The position numbers and the translations under genes were made by a program. A DNA stretch of 64,000 nucleotides from NCBI GenBank assembly GCA_903884455.1, contig CAISEW010000016.1:35217-99216 (forward strand). Direction: 5' to 3'. Below the pieces are notes generated by a model. It worked only from the letters and a program-made list of their open reading frames with translations, made no database searches and was not told where the DNA came from. This DNA comes from an uncultured Chloroflexota bacterium. Its GTDB lineage: Bacteria > Chloroflexota > Dehalococcoidia > GIF9 > AB-539-J10. Below, in pieces: positions 1 through 7,556 of the stretch; position 1 is the first letter of the stretch; each line of letters starts with the position of its first letter.

Positions 1-1
1 C

Positions 2-406
2 ATCATCATCGGTATTGCCTTTGGTTTGGTTGTAAACTCACTTGTTAAAGACGTCATTATGCCACCCATAGGTCTCGCCTTGGGCAACGTTGATTTCGTC
101 AACCTCTTCGTTGTCCTTAAAGAAGGTTTAATAATTCCCGGGCCATATGCTTCTCTGGCTGACGCCCAGGCTGCCGGGGCAGTTACAATCAACTACGGGG
201 CCTTCATAAATGCTGTTGTTAATTTGCTGATAATAGCAGCAGTCGTTTTCTTTTTAATTGTGCGTCCAATTGCCAAGCTGCAAGCCCGCAAAAAGGCAGG
301 AGAACCGGCTGCCCCGAAAACGAAGGAATGCCCGTACTGCATTACCGCCATTCCTATTAAGGCCAGTCGCTGTCCGAACTGCACTTCAGAACTGAAAACG
401 GCCTAA
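2..406 (+). CDS. mscL: Large-conductance mechanosensitive channel MscL with C-terminal zinc ribbon (5' end outside window)
   Basis: MscL is an inner-membrane channel that opens under membrane tension to release solutes during hypo-osmotic shock. The reading frame is open from base 2 and begins inside the first transmembrane helix (IIIGIAFGLVVNSLVKD, then MPPIGLALG), so roughly the first 20 residues lie outside the window. A second hydrophobic helix (NAVVNLLIIAAVVFFLIV) follows the periplasmic loop. The C-terminus is unusual: after a basic linker it has CPYC and CPNC pairs spaced as in a zinc ribbon, instead of only the classical cytoplasmic helix. The family call is firm. The role of the ribbon is unknown. 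The next gene is on the opposite strand. Confidence 0.93.
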   Translation: MIIGIAFGLVVNSLVKDVIMPPIGLALGNVDFVNLFVVLKEGLIIPGPYASLADAQAAGAVTINYGAFINAVVNLLIIAAVVFFLIVRPIAKLQARKKAGEPAAPKTKECPYCITAIPIKASRCPNCTSELKTA

Positions 407-554
407 ATCAGCAGGCATTCCCTGTAGTAGGTAACGACAGCAGCACATCGAGCACTTCGGCACCACTCCACTCGGTTCAAGGGACCATGACTAAAGAGAG
501 CTATGCCCGAGGGTACACACGATTTTCCCAAGAGCGGAGGGAGATGGGGTTAGC

Positions 555-1187
555 TTAAAAATCATCAAGTACGGATTTTTGTAACTCTTTTAGATGTGAA
601 GTATCGTTATGTCTGGTCAAGACGAAACGCCCATCCACGTAATTGAAAATAGTGATTCCACCTACATCCTGATTGATATTCCAGAAGTGTGAGTTGCCCA
701 GTCCCAGTAAGGAGCATATCAGGACTTTGTTCACAACCCTATGCGATACCAATAATACGCTGCCCTGATATTTGGAGAGGACATCATTAACTACCTCGAT
801 AGCTCTCCTTCTTACATCTTCCAGGCTCTCTCCGCCGGGCATTTTTACCTTGTTAGGATTATTGTGCCACTCGTTGTGGAGGGTCGGATATAGCTTCTTT
901 GCTTCTTGCTCTGGCAAAGATTGCCATTCCCCATAATCGAAATCTATAAGGCCCTCGGCAACGTGTACGCCAACTTTCTGATAACGGGCAATGATATTTG
1001 CCGTGTCTAGCGCCCTTTTTAAAGGGCTGGAATAAATAGCCTCTAATCCCCAGTTGCTTAAATACTTGCCCAATAGCTCTGCCTGTTTAATGCCCACTTC
1101 GTCCAGATTTACATCTGCTCTACCCCGATATATCTTCTCTACATTCCACACGGTTTCTCCGTGTCTTGCCAGGATAAGTTTTGCCAT
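555..1187 (-). CDS. Histidine phosphatase (phosphoglycerate mutase-like) family protein
   Basis: A 210-residue protein of the histidine phosphatase superfamily. The catalytic RHGE motif lies at residues 8-11 (LARHGETVWN), followed by YSSPLKRALDTA and a second conserved histidine in LLVSHRVVNKVL. Members dephosphorylate sugar phosphates, the alpha-ribazole phosphate of cobalamin synthesis, or other phosphoesters. The substrate cannot be read from the sequence. A second protein of the same superfamily is encoded at 24911-25531. The gene stands alone between two plus-strand genes. Cofactor-independent mutase is excluded because the fold signature differs. Confidence 0.88.
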   Translation of the reverse strand: MAKLILARHGETVWNVEKIYRGRADVNLDEVGIKQAELLGKYLSNWGLEAIYSSPLKRALDTANIIARYQKVGVHVAEGLIDFDYGEWQSLPEQEAKKLYPTLHNEWHNNPNKVKMPGGESLEDVRRRAIEVVNDVLSKYQGSVLLVSHRVVNKVLICSLLGLGNSHFWNINQDVGGITIFNYVDGRFVLTRHNDTSHLKELQKSVLDDF

Positions 1188-1332
1188 GGCTCCCCCACAA
1201 TAATTATCTAATGTCTGAGACTTTATACCAATCTGGGAAGAAACTCAATTTCTTGAGCTTGGATGGTTGACTTGTGCTCGTTGATTAATTAGGATTGTGG
1301 GTGTAAAATAAACGCTGCAAAGGAGGCATAGC

Positions 1333-1854
1333 ATGGTAGAGATGACGATTGACAGCATCCGGGTTAGCTTGATGAATTATCAAAGGGTGGTGATTTTAAA
1401 GGAGAAGGGGACTAATCGTTATCTACCCATTTGGATTGGTCCTGCTGAAGCAGATGCTATTGCCGTAAAGTTACAAAATGTCGAATTATCTCGCCCTTTG
1501 ACGCATGATTTGTTGCAATCTGTAATTTCTACCCTGGGGGCTTCAGTTGACTATATTGTGGTAAATGGACTTAAGGAAGATACTTTCTATGCCAGACTTG
1601 CTCTCAGCATTGATGGTGTTAAATTAGATATTGATTCTCGACCTAGCGATGCCTTGGCCCTGGCTGTAAGAGTTGGGGCACCAATATATGTTGAGGAATC
1701 GGTGTTGGAAAAAGCGGGCATTATACTGGAAGAAGAAACAGGCAAAGCTGTTTCTGAAAGTAAAGTTGATGAACAAGAGCTGAAAGGGCTATCAGCATAT
1801 AAGGATTTCATAAATACGCTTGATTTAGAAGATTTTAAGAAACGCCAATCCTGA
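1333..1854 (+). CDS. Bifunctional nuclease family protein (DUF151)
   Basis: A 173-residue protein of the DUF151 family, whose characterised members have nuclease activity or act in stress regulation. Visible signatures are the N-terminal strand region ending in YLPIWIGPAEADAIA and the hallmark SRPSDALALAVR near residue 105. The C-terminal 50 residues are acidic and probably flexible. A strong ribosome binding site (aaaggaggc) lies just before the ATG. The protein is free-standing, without the UvrB/UvrC-type motif found at the C-terminus of some relatives. It is a single-gene unit. Confidence 0.85.
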   Translation: MVEMTIDSIRVSLMNYQRVVILKEKGTNRYLPIWIGPAEADAIAVKLQNVELSRPLTHDLLQSVISTLGASVDYIVVNGLKEDTFYARLALSIDGVKLDIDSRPSDALALAVRVGAPIYVEESVLEKAGIILEEETGKAVSESKVDEQELKGLSAYKDFINTLDLEDFKKRQS

Positions 1855-1866
1855 GAATGTCAATAA

Positions 1867-1887
1867 AAGTGGCCTTTTTTGCCACTT
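1867..1887. terminator. Hairpin between convergent genes, possible weak terminator
   Basis: AAGTGGC and GCCACTT form a perfect 7-bp stem around a T-rich loop, 13 bases past the stop of the DUF151 gene. There is no U-tract after the stem on the plus strand, so termination strength is doubtful. Confidence 0.35.
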
Positions 1888-1966
1888 CCAGATAAATTCT
1901 CCTGTGTCGCAGGGCAACGGACTATTGCTGAGCAGCCGATCGGGCAAATAAAAGGAGCTTGAAATC

Positions 1967-2413
1967 CTAACGTGAAGGCTTTGCTTTCAGCCCACCAACC
2001 AGGACTTGCAAGGCAGTAATATACCCCCTCCAACCCAAGCCACTTATCTGACCTTCAGCTATGGGGGCAATTACAGACTTGGCTCGCCATTCCTCACGGC
2101 GGTAAATATTGGATAAATGGACTTCAATTACCGGTAATTTGCTGTCAGCCAGGGCATCAAGCAGAGAAAATCCATAGTGGGTGAGGGCGCCAGGGTTAAT
2201 TATTATGCCCTGGGCGGAATCTGCTTGCTCTTGAATAAAATCTACGAGTGCCCCTTCATGGTTAGACTGAAATGTCACCACTTCGACATTTAAAGCCCGG
2301 GCTTCTTTCTTCAGTAGGGCATCAATTTGGCCCAGGGTCTTTTCTCCGTAAATTGCCTTTTCTCTTTTGCCCAGCATATTCAAATTTGGTCCATGGATAA
2401 CTAGAATTTTCAT
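1967..2413 (-). CDS. aroQ: Type II 3-dehydroquinate dehydratase
   Basis: Catalyses the reversible dehydration of 3-dehydroquinate to 3-dehydroshikimate, the third step of the shikimate pathway, in the cytoplasm. The 148-residue length is typical of the dodecameric type II enzyme. Family motifs are GPNLNMLGKREKAIYG (with the catalytic arginine and tyrosine), INPGALTHYGFSLLDAL, and VEVHLSNIYRREEWR with the catalytic histidine. The start overlaps the topA stop by four bases (ATGA), indicating translational coupling in a dprA-topA-aroQ operon. No other shikimate gene is nearby. Confidence 0.95.
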   Translation of the reverse strand: MKILVIHGPNLNMLGKREKAIYGEKTLGQIDALLKKEARALNVEVVTFQSNHEGALVDFIQEQADSAQGIIINPGALTHYGFSLLDALADSKLPVIEVHLSNIYRREEWRAKSVIAPIAEGQISGLGWRGYITALQVLVGGLKAKPSR

Positions 2414-4545
2414 AAGGCTACCTCCTCTTTTTGTTTTTCCGGCTCGGATAGTTGTACTTTACGTTGACAAGCCACGCATTTAGCCCAATCACCTCTGTAT
2501 TGTACCAAAAGATTGCCACAGTCAGGGCAAGGCTGAGCTATTGGCCTGCGATTTACGGTGAATTGGCATTTGGGAAACTTGCTACACCCATAAAATACCT
2601 TCTTTTTCTTACTGATTCTTTTCACGAGCTCACCCCCACACTGGGGGCAAGAAACCCCGGTTTTAACTATGTAGGGCATGGTTGTTTTACAGTCAGGATA
2701 GCCGCTACAGGCGAGAAATTTACCGAAACGCCCGACCTTTATGACCATGGGGCGACCGCATTTGGGACATGTCTCCTCGCTTACCTGAGTCATGCTGACC
2801 TTTTCTAAATTTATCCAAGCTTTATCCAGCATATCTTGAAAGGGGGGATAAAATTCCTGCAAAGCAGCGCTCCATGCATATTTACCTTGGGCTATTTCGT
2901 CTAGTTGTTCTTCCATCTGAGCCGTGAAACCAGGGTCAACGATTTTAGGGAAATGCGCAGTCAAGATTTTGTTGACAGTTATCCCTAGTTCCGTAGGATG
3001 GAATTTGCCATCGGCTTTGTTAACGTAATCTCTCTCTTGAATAGTGGACAAGATGGGGGCATAGGTACTGGGGCGTCCGATTCCTTTTTGCTCCAGGGCT
3101 TTTATCAATGTGGCCTCAGTGTAGCGGGGTGGCGGCTGGGTAAAACATTGTTCGGGAAATGTTCCCAGGTAAATCAATTTATCTCCAATCCTCAGCTTGG
3201 GCAAGGAAACAAAGCTTTCGCTTCGTTCATCTTCATCCCTGCTTTCGCTGTAAACAGCCATAAAACCAGGAAATTTAACCACAGAGCTACTTGCTTTGAG
3301 TAGATATCCTTGAGGTTGTTTTTTGGCATTGCTTGCCTCTATCTCCACGTTGGTTGTGTCGTATAAAGTTGCTGACATTTGACTGGCAACCATACGCTTC
3401 CAGATAAGCTCGTAGAGCTTTAGCTGAGCTGGATCGAGAAATGGTTTGAGTTGCTCCGGCTGGCGGTAAATTTTGGTGGGCCGAATTGCCTCGTGAGCTT
3501 CTTGGGCCCACTTTACTTTCCTGGCAAAACTACGTGGCTTTGGCGGGAGAAATTTGGCTCCGTATTTCTCACCGATGAATTCCCTCGCCTCGCTTATGGC
3601 AGAGGCCGCCACATGGGTAGAATCGGTGCGCATATAGGTAATAAGTCCCACCGAGCCTTCCTTGCCCAAGGGCAAGCCTTCGTAAAGTTGCTGGGCAATA
3701 GCCATAGTTCGCCTGGCGGTGAAGTGCAGCTTCTGCCAGGCCTCTTGCTGCAAGGTGCTCGTGATAAAGGGTGGGGCTGGCTGACGGGCTACCTGTTTAG
3801 TTACCACCGTCTTAACTGCATATTTAGCCTTTTCTAAGTCGGCGGTAACTCTGTCTGCTTCATCCTTACTGCCAATATCCAGCTTGGTGCCATCGGCCAG
3901 GGCGAACAGCCTGGCTTTAAAGCTCGCCTTTTTTTCTTCAAGCGGAGCTAGCTCAACTTCTATAATCCAGTACTCCTGAGGAATAAAGTCTTGAATCTCC
4001 TGCTCACGGTCAACAATCATCCTCACGGCCACCGATTGAACCCTGCCTGCGGAAAGTCCCCTCTGCACCTTTCGCCACAGGAGCGGACTCAGCTTGTAGC
4101 CCACAAGTCTATCCAGGATACGCCGGGCTTGCTGGGCATTCACCAGGTTCATATCAATAGAGCGGGGACTTTGGAAGGCCTCTTGAACCGCGTCCTTGGT
4201 TATTTCATGAAAAACTACGCGCTGAACGGGTCTGTCATCCTTGTCCAGCTTGGTTGCTTGTACCAGATGCCAGGAAATTGCCTCTCCCTCGCGGTCAGGG
4301 TCAGTAGCCAAATAGATAGAACTAGCCTTACTAGCCGCCTTTTGGATTTCGCCAACTATCTTTTTCTTCGCTGCGGGAATGACATACTTGGGGATGAAAC
4401 CCTTGTCTATATCTACCCCGAGGCTTGCCCTGGGCAAATCGCGCACATGCCCCAGAGATGCTTTGACGCTATAGCTGCGTCCCAGAATCTTATTTAGCGT
4501 CCTGGCTTTGGCGGGAGATTCGACGATAACTAGTTTACTTGCCAT
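2410..4545 (-). CDS. topA: DNA topoisomerase I
   Basis: Type IA topoisomerase that relaxes negative supercoils. The TOPRIM domain is at the N-terminus (KLVIVESPAKARTLNKIL and later DPDREGEAI). The active-site tyrosine is in GLITYMRTDSTHVA at about residue 300. The C-terminus carries three zinc-binding four-cysteine modules, the first beginning CPKCGRP and the last ending WAKCVAC. The 711-residue length is normal for the family. The gene lies 13 bases after dprA and overlaps aroQ by four bases, so the three genes are probably co-transcribed. Confidence 0.97.
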   Translation of the reverse strand: MASKLVIVESPAKARTLNKILGRSYSVKASLGHVRDLPRASLGVDIDKGFIPKYVIPAAKKKIVGEIQKAASKASSIYLATDPDREGEAISWHLVQATKLDKDDRPVQRVVFHEITKDAVQEAFQSPRSIDMNLVNAQQARRILDRLVGYKLSPLLWRKVQRGLSAGRVQSVAVRMIVDREQEIQDFIPQEYWIIEVELAPLEEKKASFKARLFALADGTKLDIGSKDEADRVTADLEKAKYAVKTVVTKQVARQPAPPFITSTLQQEAWQKLHFTARRTMAIAQQLYEGLPLGKEGSVGLITYMRTDSTHVAASAISEAREFIGEKYGAKFLPPKPRSFARKVKWAQEAHEAIRPTKIYRQPEQLKPFLDPAQLKLYELIWKRMVASQMSATLYDTTNVEIEASNAKKQPQGYLLKASSSVVKFPGFMAVYSESRDEDERSESFVSLPKLRIGDKLIYLGTFPEQCFTQPPPRYTEATLIKALEQKGIGRPSTYAPILSTIQERDYVNKADGKFHPTELGITVNKILTAHFPKIVDPGFTAQMEEQLDEIAQGKYAWSAALQEFYPPFQDMLDKAWINLEKVSMTQVSEETCPKCGRPMVIKVGRFGKFLACSGYPDCKTTMPYIVKTGVSCPQCGGELVKRISKKKKVFYGCSKFPKCQFTVNRRPIAQPCPDCGNLLVQYRGDWAKCVACQRKVQLSEPEKQKEEVAL

Positions 4546-4558
4546 AATTTATCCTGTC

Positions 4559-5656
4559 TTAATTCCTTCGAGCTAGCACATAGTTCATATTTCCTACTTG
4601 TCTGACAATCCCCTTTAACTCTAGCATCGCTAGGGTGCTGCTCACTTCCGGCATTGGTAAACCGCTGCGGCGGCAAATTTCATCTATATGATTGGGCTCG
4701 GAACTCAATTGTTTTAGTATAGCAGATTCAACTTCGTCAGCCGGCGAAAATTCCTTGATTTCCATTTGCTGTACTACGATAGTCAAGTTTAATTCTTGTA
4801 GAATGTCAGCACAATTGTAAACTAACTTGGCTCCTTCTTGAATAAGATGGTTAGTTCCCTGACTGGCCGGGGAGAGTATGCTGCCCGGGATAGCGAAGAC
4901 CTCTCGATTCTGTTCCACTGCCTGATGGGCCGTAATCAAAGCCCCACTCCTTTCTCCAGCTTCCACCACCAGCACCCCCAGGCTCAAGCCACTCATAATT
5001 CGATTGCGGAGCGGGAAATTCTCAGCCCGAGGCTTGACGCCTAAAGGATATTCACTGACCAGAGCGCCGTGCTCCATAATAGCTTGAGCCAGTTTGGCAT
5101 TTTCTCCGGGATAGACGATATCCAGACCGGAGCCAAACACAGCTATGGTTTTGCCCCCGGCATCCAGAGCAGCCCGATGTGCTACAGAGTCAATTCCTCG
5201 AGCTAATCCGCTGACAATAGTGATTTTACTTCGGGCTAAGTCGGCTACAATCTCTTCAGTTACCTGCCTCCCATAGATGGTGGGACGACGGGTACCGACT
5301 ATGGCCAGGCAAGGCTCATCCTCGGCTGGGAGGCTACCCCTCACATAAAGCACCGGGGGATAATCATAGATTTCTTTTAATCTCGAGGGATAAAGAGGGT
5401 CCTCATAGACAAACACCTTTACCCTGTAGTGTTCCAGTTTTTCCATCTCGGCGCTCAGGGAAATTCTCGGACGTAGAGTCACCAGGGCATCGATGCTTCG
5501 GGAATCTAGTCCTGCTTGCTTTAGCTTGCCTTCGGGAGCTTTCCAGGCCTCCTGTAAACTGCCAAAGTACTCTTTTAGCTGGGAAATCCGTACCCGACCA
5601 ATCCCGGGTATCCCGGAAAAAGCTACCCAATATTTCAGTTCGTCAGCGCTTACCAT
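4559..5656 (-). CDS. dprA: DNA processing protein DprA (Smf)
   Basis: DprA binds incoming single-stranded DNA and loads RecA during natural transformation; it also occurs widely in bacteria not known to be competent. An N-terminal helix-hairpin-helix region (FSGIPGIGRVRISQLKEYFG) precedes the Rossmann-like DprA fold, with the signature VSGLARGIDSVAHRAAL and GSGLDIVYPGEN. A winged-helix domain closes the 365-residue protein. It is the first gene of the dprA-topA-aroQ operon, a linkage (dprA next to topA) common in many bacteria. Confidence 0.95.
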   Translation of the reverse strand: MVSADELKYWVAFSGIPGIGRVRISQLKEYFGSLQEAWKAPEGKLKQAGLDSRSIDALVTLRPRISLSAEMEKLEHYRVKVFVYEDPLYPSRLKEIYDYPPVLYVRGSLPAEDEPCLAIVGTRRPTIYGRQVTEEIVADLARSKITIVSGLARGIDSVAHRAALDAGGKTIAVFGSGLDIVYPGENAKLAQAIMEHGALVSEYPLGVKPRAENFPLRNRIMSGLSLGVLVVEAGERSGALITAHQAVEQNREVFAIPGSILSPASQGTNHLIQEGAKLVYNCADILQELNLTIVVQQMEIKEFSPADEVESAILKQLSSEPNHIDEICRRSGLPMPEVSSTLAMLELKGIVRQVGNMNYVLARRN

Positions 5657-5826
5657 ATGAACTCTTGCTGGATTTTAGCATAACTCTCCCCGCAAAAGAG
5701 AGCTATTGACACCATGCAGTAGCTATGCTACGCTAAAATAAATTGAGACTCGCTTGATGGGAGACCGTTTAATTGTCACCCTGAGAGAGGATTATTAAAT
5801 GAACTTGATGGGAAAAGGAGGCGAAA

Positions 5827-6180
5827 ATGGGTACAGCTAACCCCTTACCAGCTACGATAGTTGACATTGGTCTATCTAATCTGGTGCTAATCTTAGGGAT
5901 TTTCATCGTCATCGTGGGCATAATAATAGCCGGTGTAGTCTATCGGGAGTCGCGTGAATGGAAAAAATTGGTATTGCCCATGTTTGATAGGGACTCCTCT
6001 GAGATGGCACCTGAATCCTCTAAGGAGTCAAGTAACTTAACGCCCCGGATGGCAGCCTATGGCAAGGAGATATTTAGCCGAGTCTTTACTCATATGGACG
6101 TCGCTGGGTTGCTAGGCGGCGCCACTATCGTCATCCTGGGTATACTTGTAGTCCTGGTAGGGTTAACTCTCGGGAGTTAG
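5827..6180 (+). CDS. Small membrane protein with two transmembrane helices, unknown function
   Basis: A 117-residue protein that I do not recognise. The first hydrophobic segment covers about residues 16-37, the second about residues 94-115, and a charged loop of some 55 residues lies between them. The ribosome binding site aaaaggaggc is strong. The last third of the gene is duplicated in tandem immediately downstream (6181-6330). The neighbouring minus-strand genes also encode membrane or secreted proteins, so an envelope role is likely, but nothing more can be said. Confidence 0.75.
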   Translation: MGTANPLPATIVDIGLSNLVLILGIFIVIVGIIIAGVVYRESREWKKLVLPMFDRDSSEMAPESSKESSNLTPRMAAYGKEIFSRVFTHMDVAGLLGGATIVILGILVVLVGLTLGS

Positions 6181-6330
6181 CTTGACGCCCCGTGTGTCGG
6201 CTTTTGGCCAGGAGATATTTGGCCGAGTTTTACTTATTTGGACGTCGCCAGCTTGCCAGGCGGCGCTATTTCAAAGTGGCCCACTACCCGCATACTTGTA
6301 GTCTTGATAGGACTTGCTCTCAGCGGTTAG
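6181..6330 (+). pseudogene. Degenerate tandem duplicate of the 3' end of the preceding membrane-protein gene
   Basis: Bases 6034-6180 and 6181-6330 align along their whole length. Shared blocks include aaggagatattt against caggagatattt, tggacgtcgc, caggcggcgc against taggcggcgc, and atacttgtagtc. Both units end in a TTAG stop region. The copy has drifted and has no start codon. It overlaps the 3' end of the minus-strand gene at 6271-7122, whose last twenty or so codons are therefore antisense to the duplicate. Confidence 0.8.
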
Positions 6331-7122
6331 CCCTCTCCTTAGTGTCCCTTTGACGCCCGTGACAGGCCACCAGGAGACAATCCAATAAATCACGGTACTA
6401 ACGGAGCGGGCTATCAACCTGAGTATGAAAATACCAAACTCTATAACCCAGCGTATTGGCGGGTTGTATAAAATCCAGGCTACGACTCGACCGACTAACC
6501 GAGTAATCCAAGCAACAGCCTTTAGTATGCTCCGCAATGGTGGGTTATATACAAGCCAGGCTGCTGCGGCTGCAATCCCCCTGAGGTAGAACAGGAGGGC
6601 TGCTATTAGCCAGCGTAGAGGAGGGTGGTAGAGAAACCAGGTTATACCTAGAGGAATTCCCATCAGTATTTTCCAGAACAGGGCGACGCTGCGAAACCCA
6701 ATGTCCCAGAAGAAATTTCTTGTAAGAGGCCAGCCGCGGCGCCACAACCTCACTACCCAGACTGCTAAGGCCAGCAAGAGCAGGAAAAGGAAGAACAATC
6801 CAAAGACTAGGACTGTGACAGGTAGCTTTATCCCTATTAGTGGTATTGTGACAGTCGGGATATTTGGAATAAGGTAACCCAGGCCAATACCTACGGCTAT
6901 CAGCACAAGGGCTAGGAAGATAAGGTTTCTGAGTTGGGCTGACCATCTCCCCATCCGGACCAGCCAGGGATAGATAATGCGCCACGTGAAAAGAAGAGCT
7001 AACGGTACTAGGACCAAACATAATATGGCTAGAGGGACTGCCCCGACAGCCAGGAAAAAGGATATCAGTGCACCGAAGTAAATGACAACCGCGGTTAACA
7101 AGAGGAGCGCTAAACAGCTCAT
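6271..7122 (-). CDS. Polytopic membrane protein with three YNPP-type repeats, unknown function
   Basis: A 283-residue, very hydrophobic protein not assigned to a family. The N-terminal half has four predicted transmembrane stretches, including LLLLTAVVIYFGALISFFLAV. The second half holds three diverged repeats of about 33-36 residues, each with a Y-(N/H)-P-P-(L/I)-R motif followed by a hydrophobic helix: LYHPPLRWLIAALLFYL, VYNPPLRSILKAVAWI and LYNPPIRWVIEFGIFIL. A ribosome binding site (taaggagattg) precedes the ATG. The charged C-terminal tail (GLTAESKSYQDYKYAG) is encoded on the strand opposite the duplicated unit at 6181-6330, so the present stop may postdate that duplication. Confidence 0.75.
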   Translation of the reverse strand: MSCLALLLLTAVVIYFGALISFFLAVGAVPLAILCLVLVPLALLFTWRIIYPWLVRMGRWSAQLRNLIFLALVLIAVGIGLGYLIPNIPTVTIPLIGIKLPVTVLVFGLFFLFLLLLALAVWVVRLWRRGWPLTRNFFWDIGFRSVALFWKILMGIPLGITWFLYHPPLRWLIAALLFYLRGIAAAAAWLVYNPPLRSILKAVAWITRLVGRVVAWILYNPPIRWVIEFGIFILRLIARSVSTVIYWIVSWWPVTGVKGTLRRGLTAESKSYQDYKYAGSGPL

Positions 7123-7166
7123 GTCGTCCCAATCTCCTTAGTGCACCAGGGAAATTTCGCCTTGCT
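7123..7166 (-). repeat. Duplicated leader and ribosome-binding region, copy A
   Basis: Read on the minus strand, the bases upstream of the YNPP-repeat gene closely match those upstream of the small membrane protein gene (copy B, 7393-7443). Both run aaaaagagcaag, then cgaa, then a pyrimidine-rich stretch, ggtg, actaagga and the start codon. The shared block contains the ribosome binding site, so the two genes probably share translational signals. Confidence 0.7.
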
Positions 7167-7203
7167 CTTTTTCATTGTGCCCCATATACACTTTGACATA
7201 GAC

Positions 7204-7392
7204 TCATGACAATATGAACATCCAGAAAGCCATGACAGCTGTAGAACAAGCTATCAAACTAGTTATAAACATACCCGTGACTACGGTAATCATACTCGTA
7301 ACTGCACCCATGGCCATGACCAAAGCACTCGTAACTGCAGTCCCGGCTAGGAGAAGCCCTGCGAGTGGTAAGAGCATGAAACATCCTATCAT
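7204..7392 (-). CDS. 62-residue hydrophobic membrane protein, unknown function
   Basis: The protein is almost entirely hydrophobic, with two or three possible short helices (MLLPLAGLLLAGTAVTSALV; then TGMFITSLIACSTAVMAFWM). It is supported by a good ribosome binding site (aaggaaggggg) and by a leader duplicated from the one in front of the next gene downstream. It lies between the YNPP-repeat protein and the large IPT-domain protein on the same strand. A reading frame on the opposite strand over the same bases looks like a shadow. No family recognised. Confidence 0.6.
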   Translation of the reverse strand: MIGCFMLLPLAGLLLAGTAVTSALVMAMGAVTSMITVVTGMFITSLIACSTAVMAFWMFILS

Positions 7393-7443
7393 ATCGCCCC
7401 CCCTTCCTTAGTACACCGGGGAAAATTCGTCTTGCTCTTTTTA
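7393..7443 (-). repeat. Duplicated leader and ribosome-binding region, copy B
   Basis: Matches copy A at 7123-7166, including ctaagga and aaaaagagcaag, with a few substitutions. It supplies the ribosome binding site of the 62-residue membrane protein. Confidence 0.7.
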
Positions 7444-7556
7444 AAGAATTTCATATGGGATTATAGGATTACGCACCATTAATTTTCCCTGACTTAACAA
7501 CCTCCCCGCCTGCAGGTGTTATTGCAGAACCGGGAGAAAATTTTAACGGGTTGAGC

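Noticed and set aside
2452..4497. Plus-strand frames over topA
   Set aside because: They are antisense shadows of a strongly conserved gene, without start signals.
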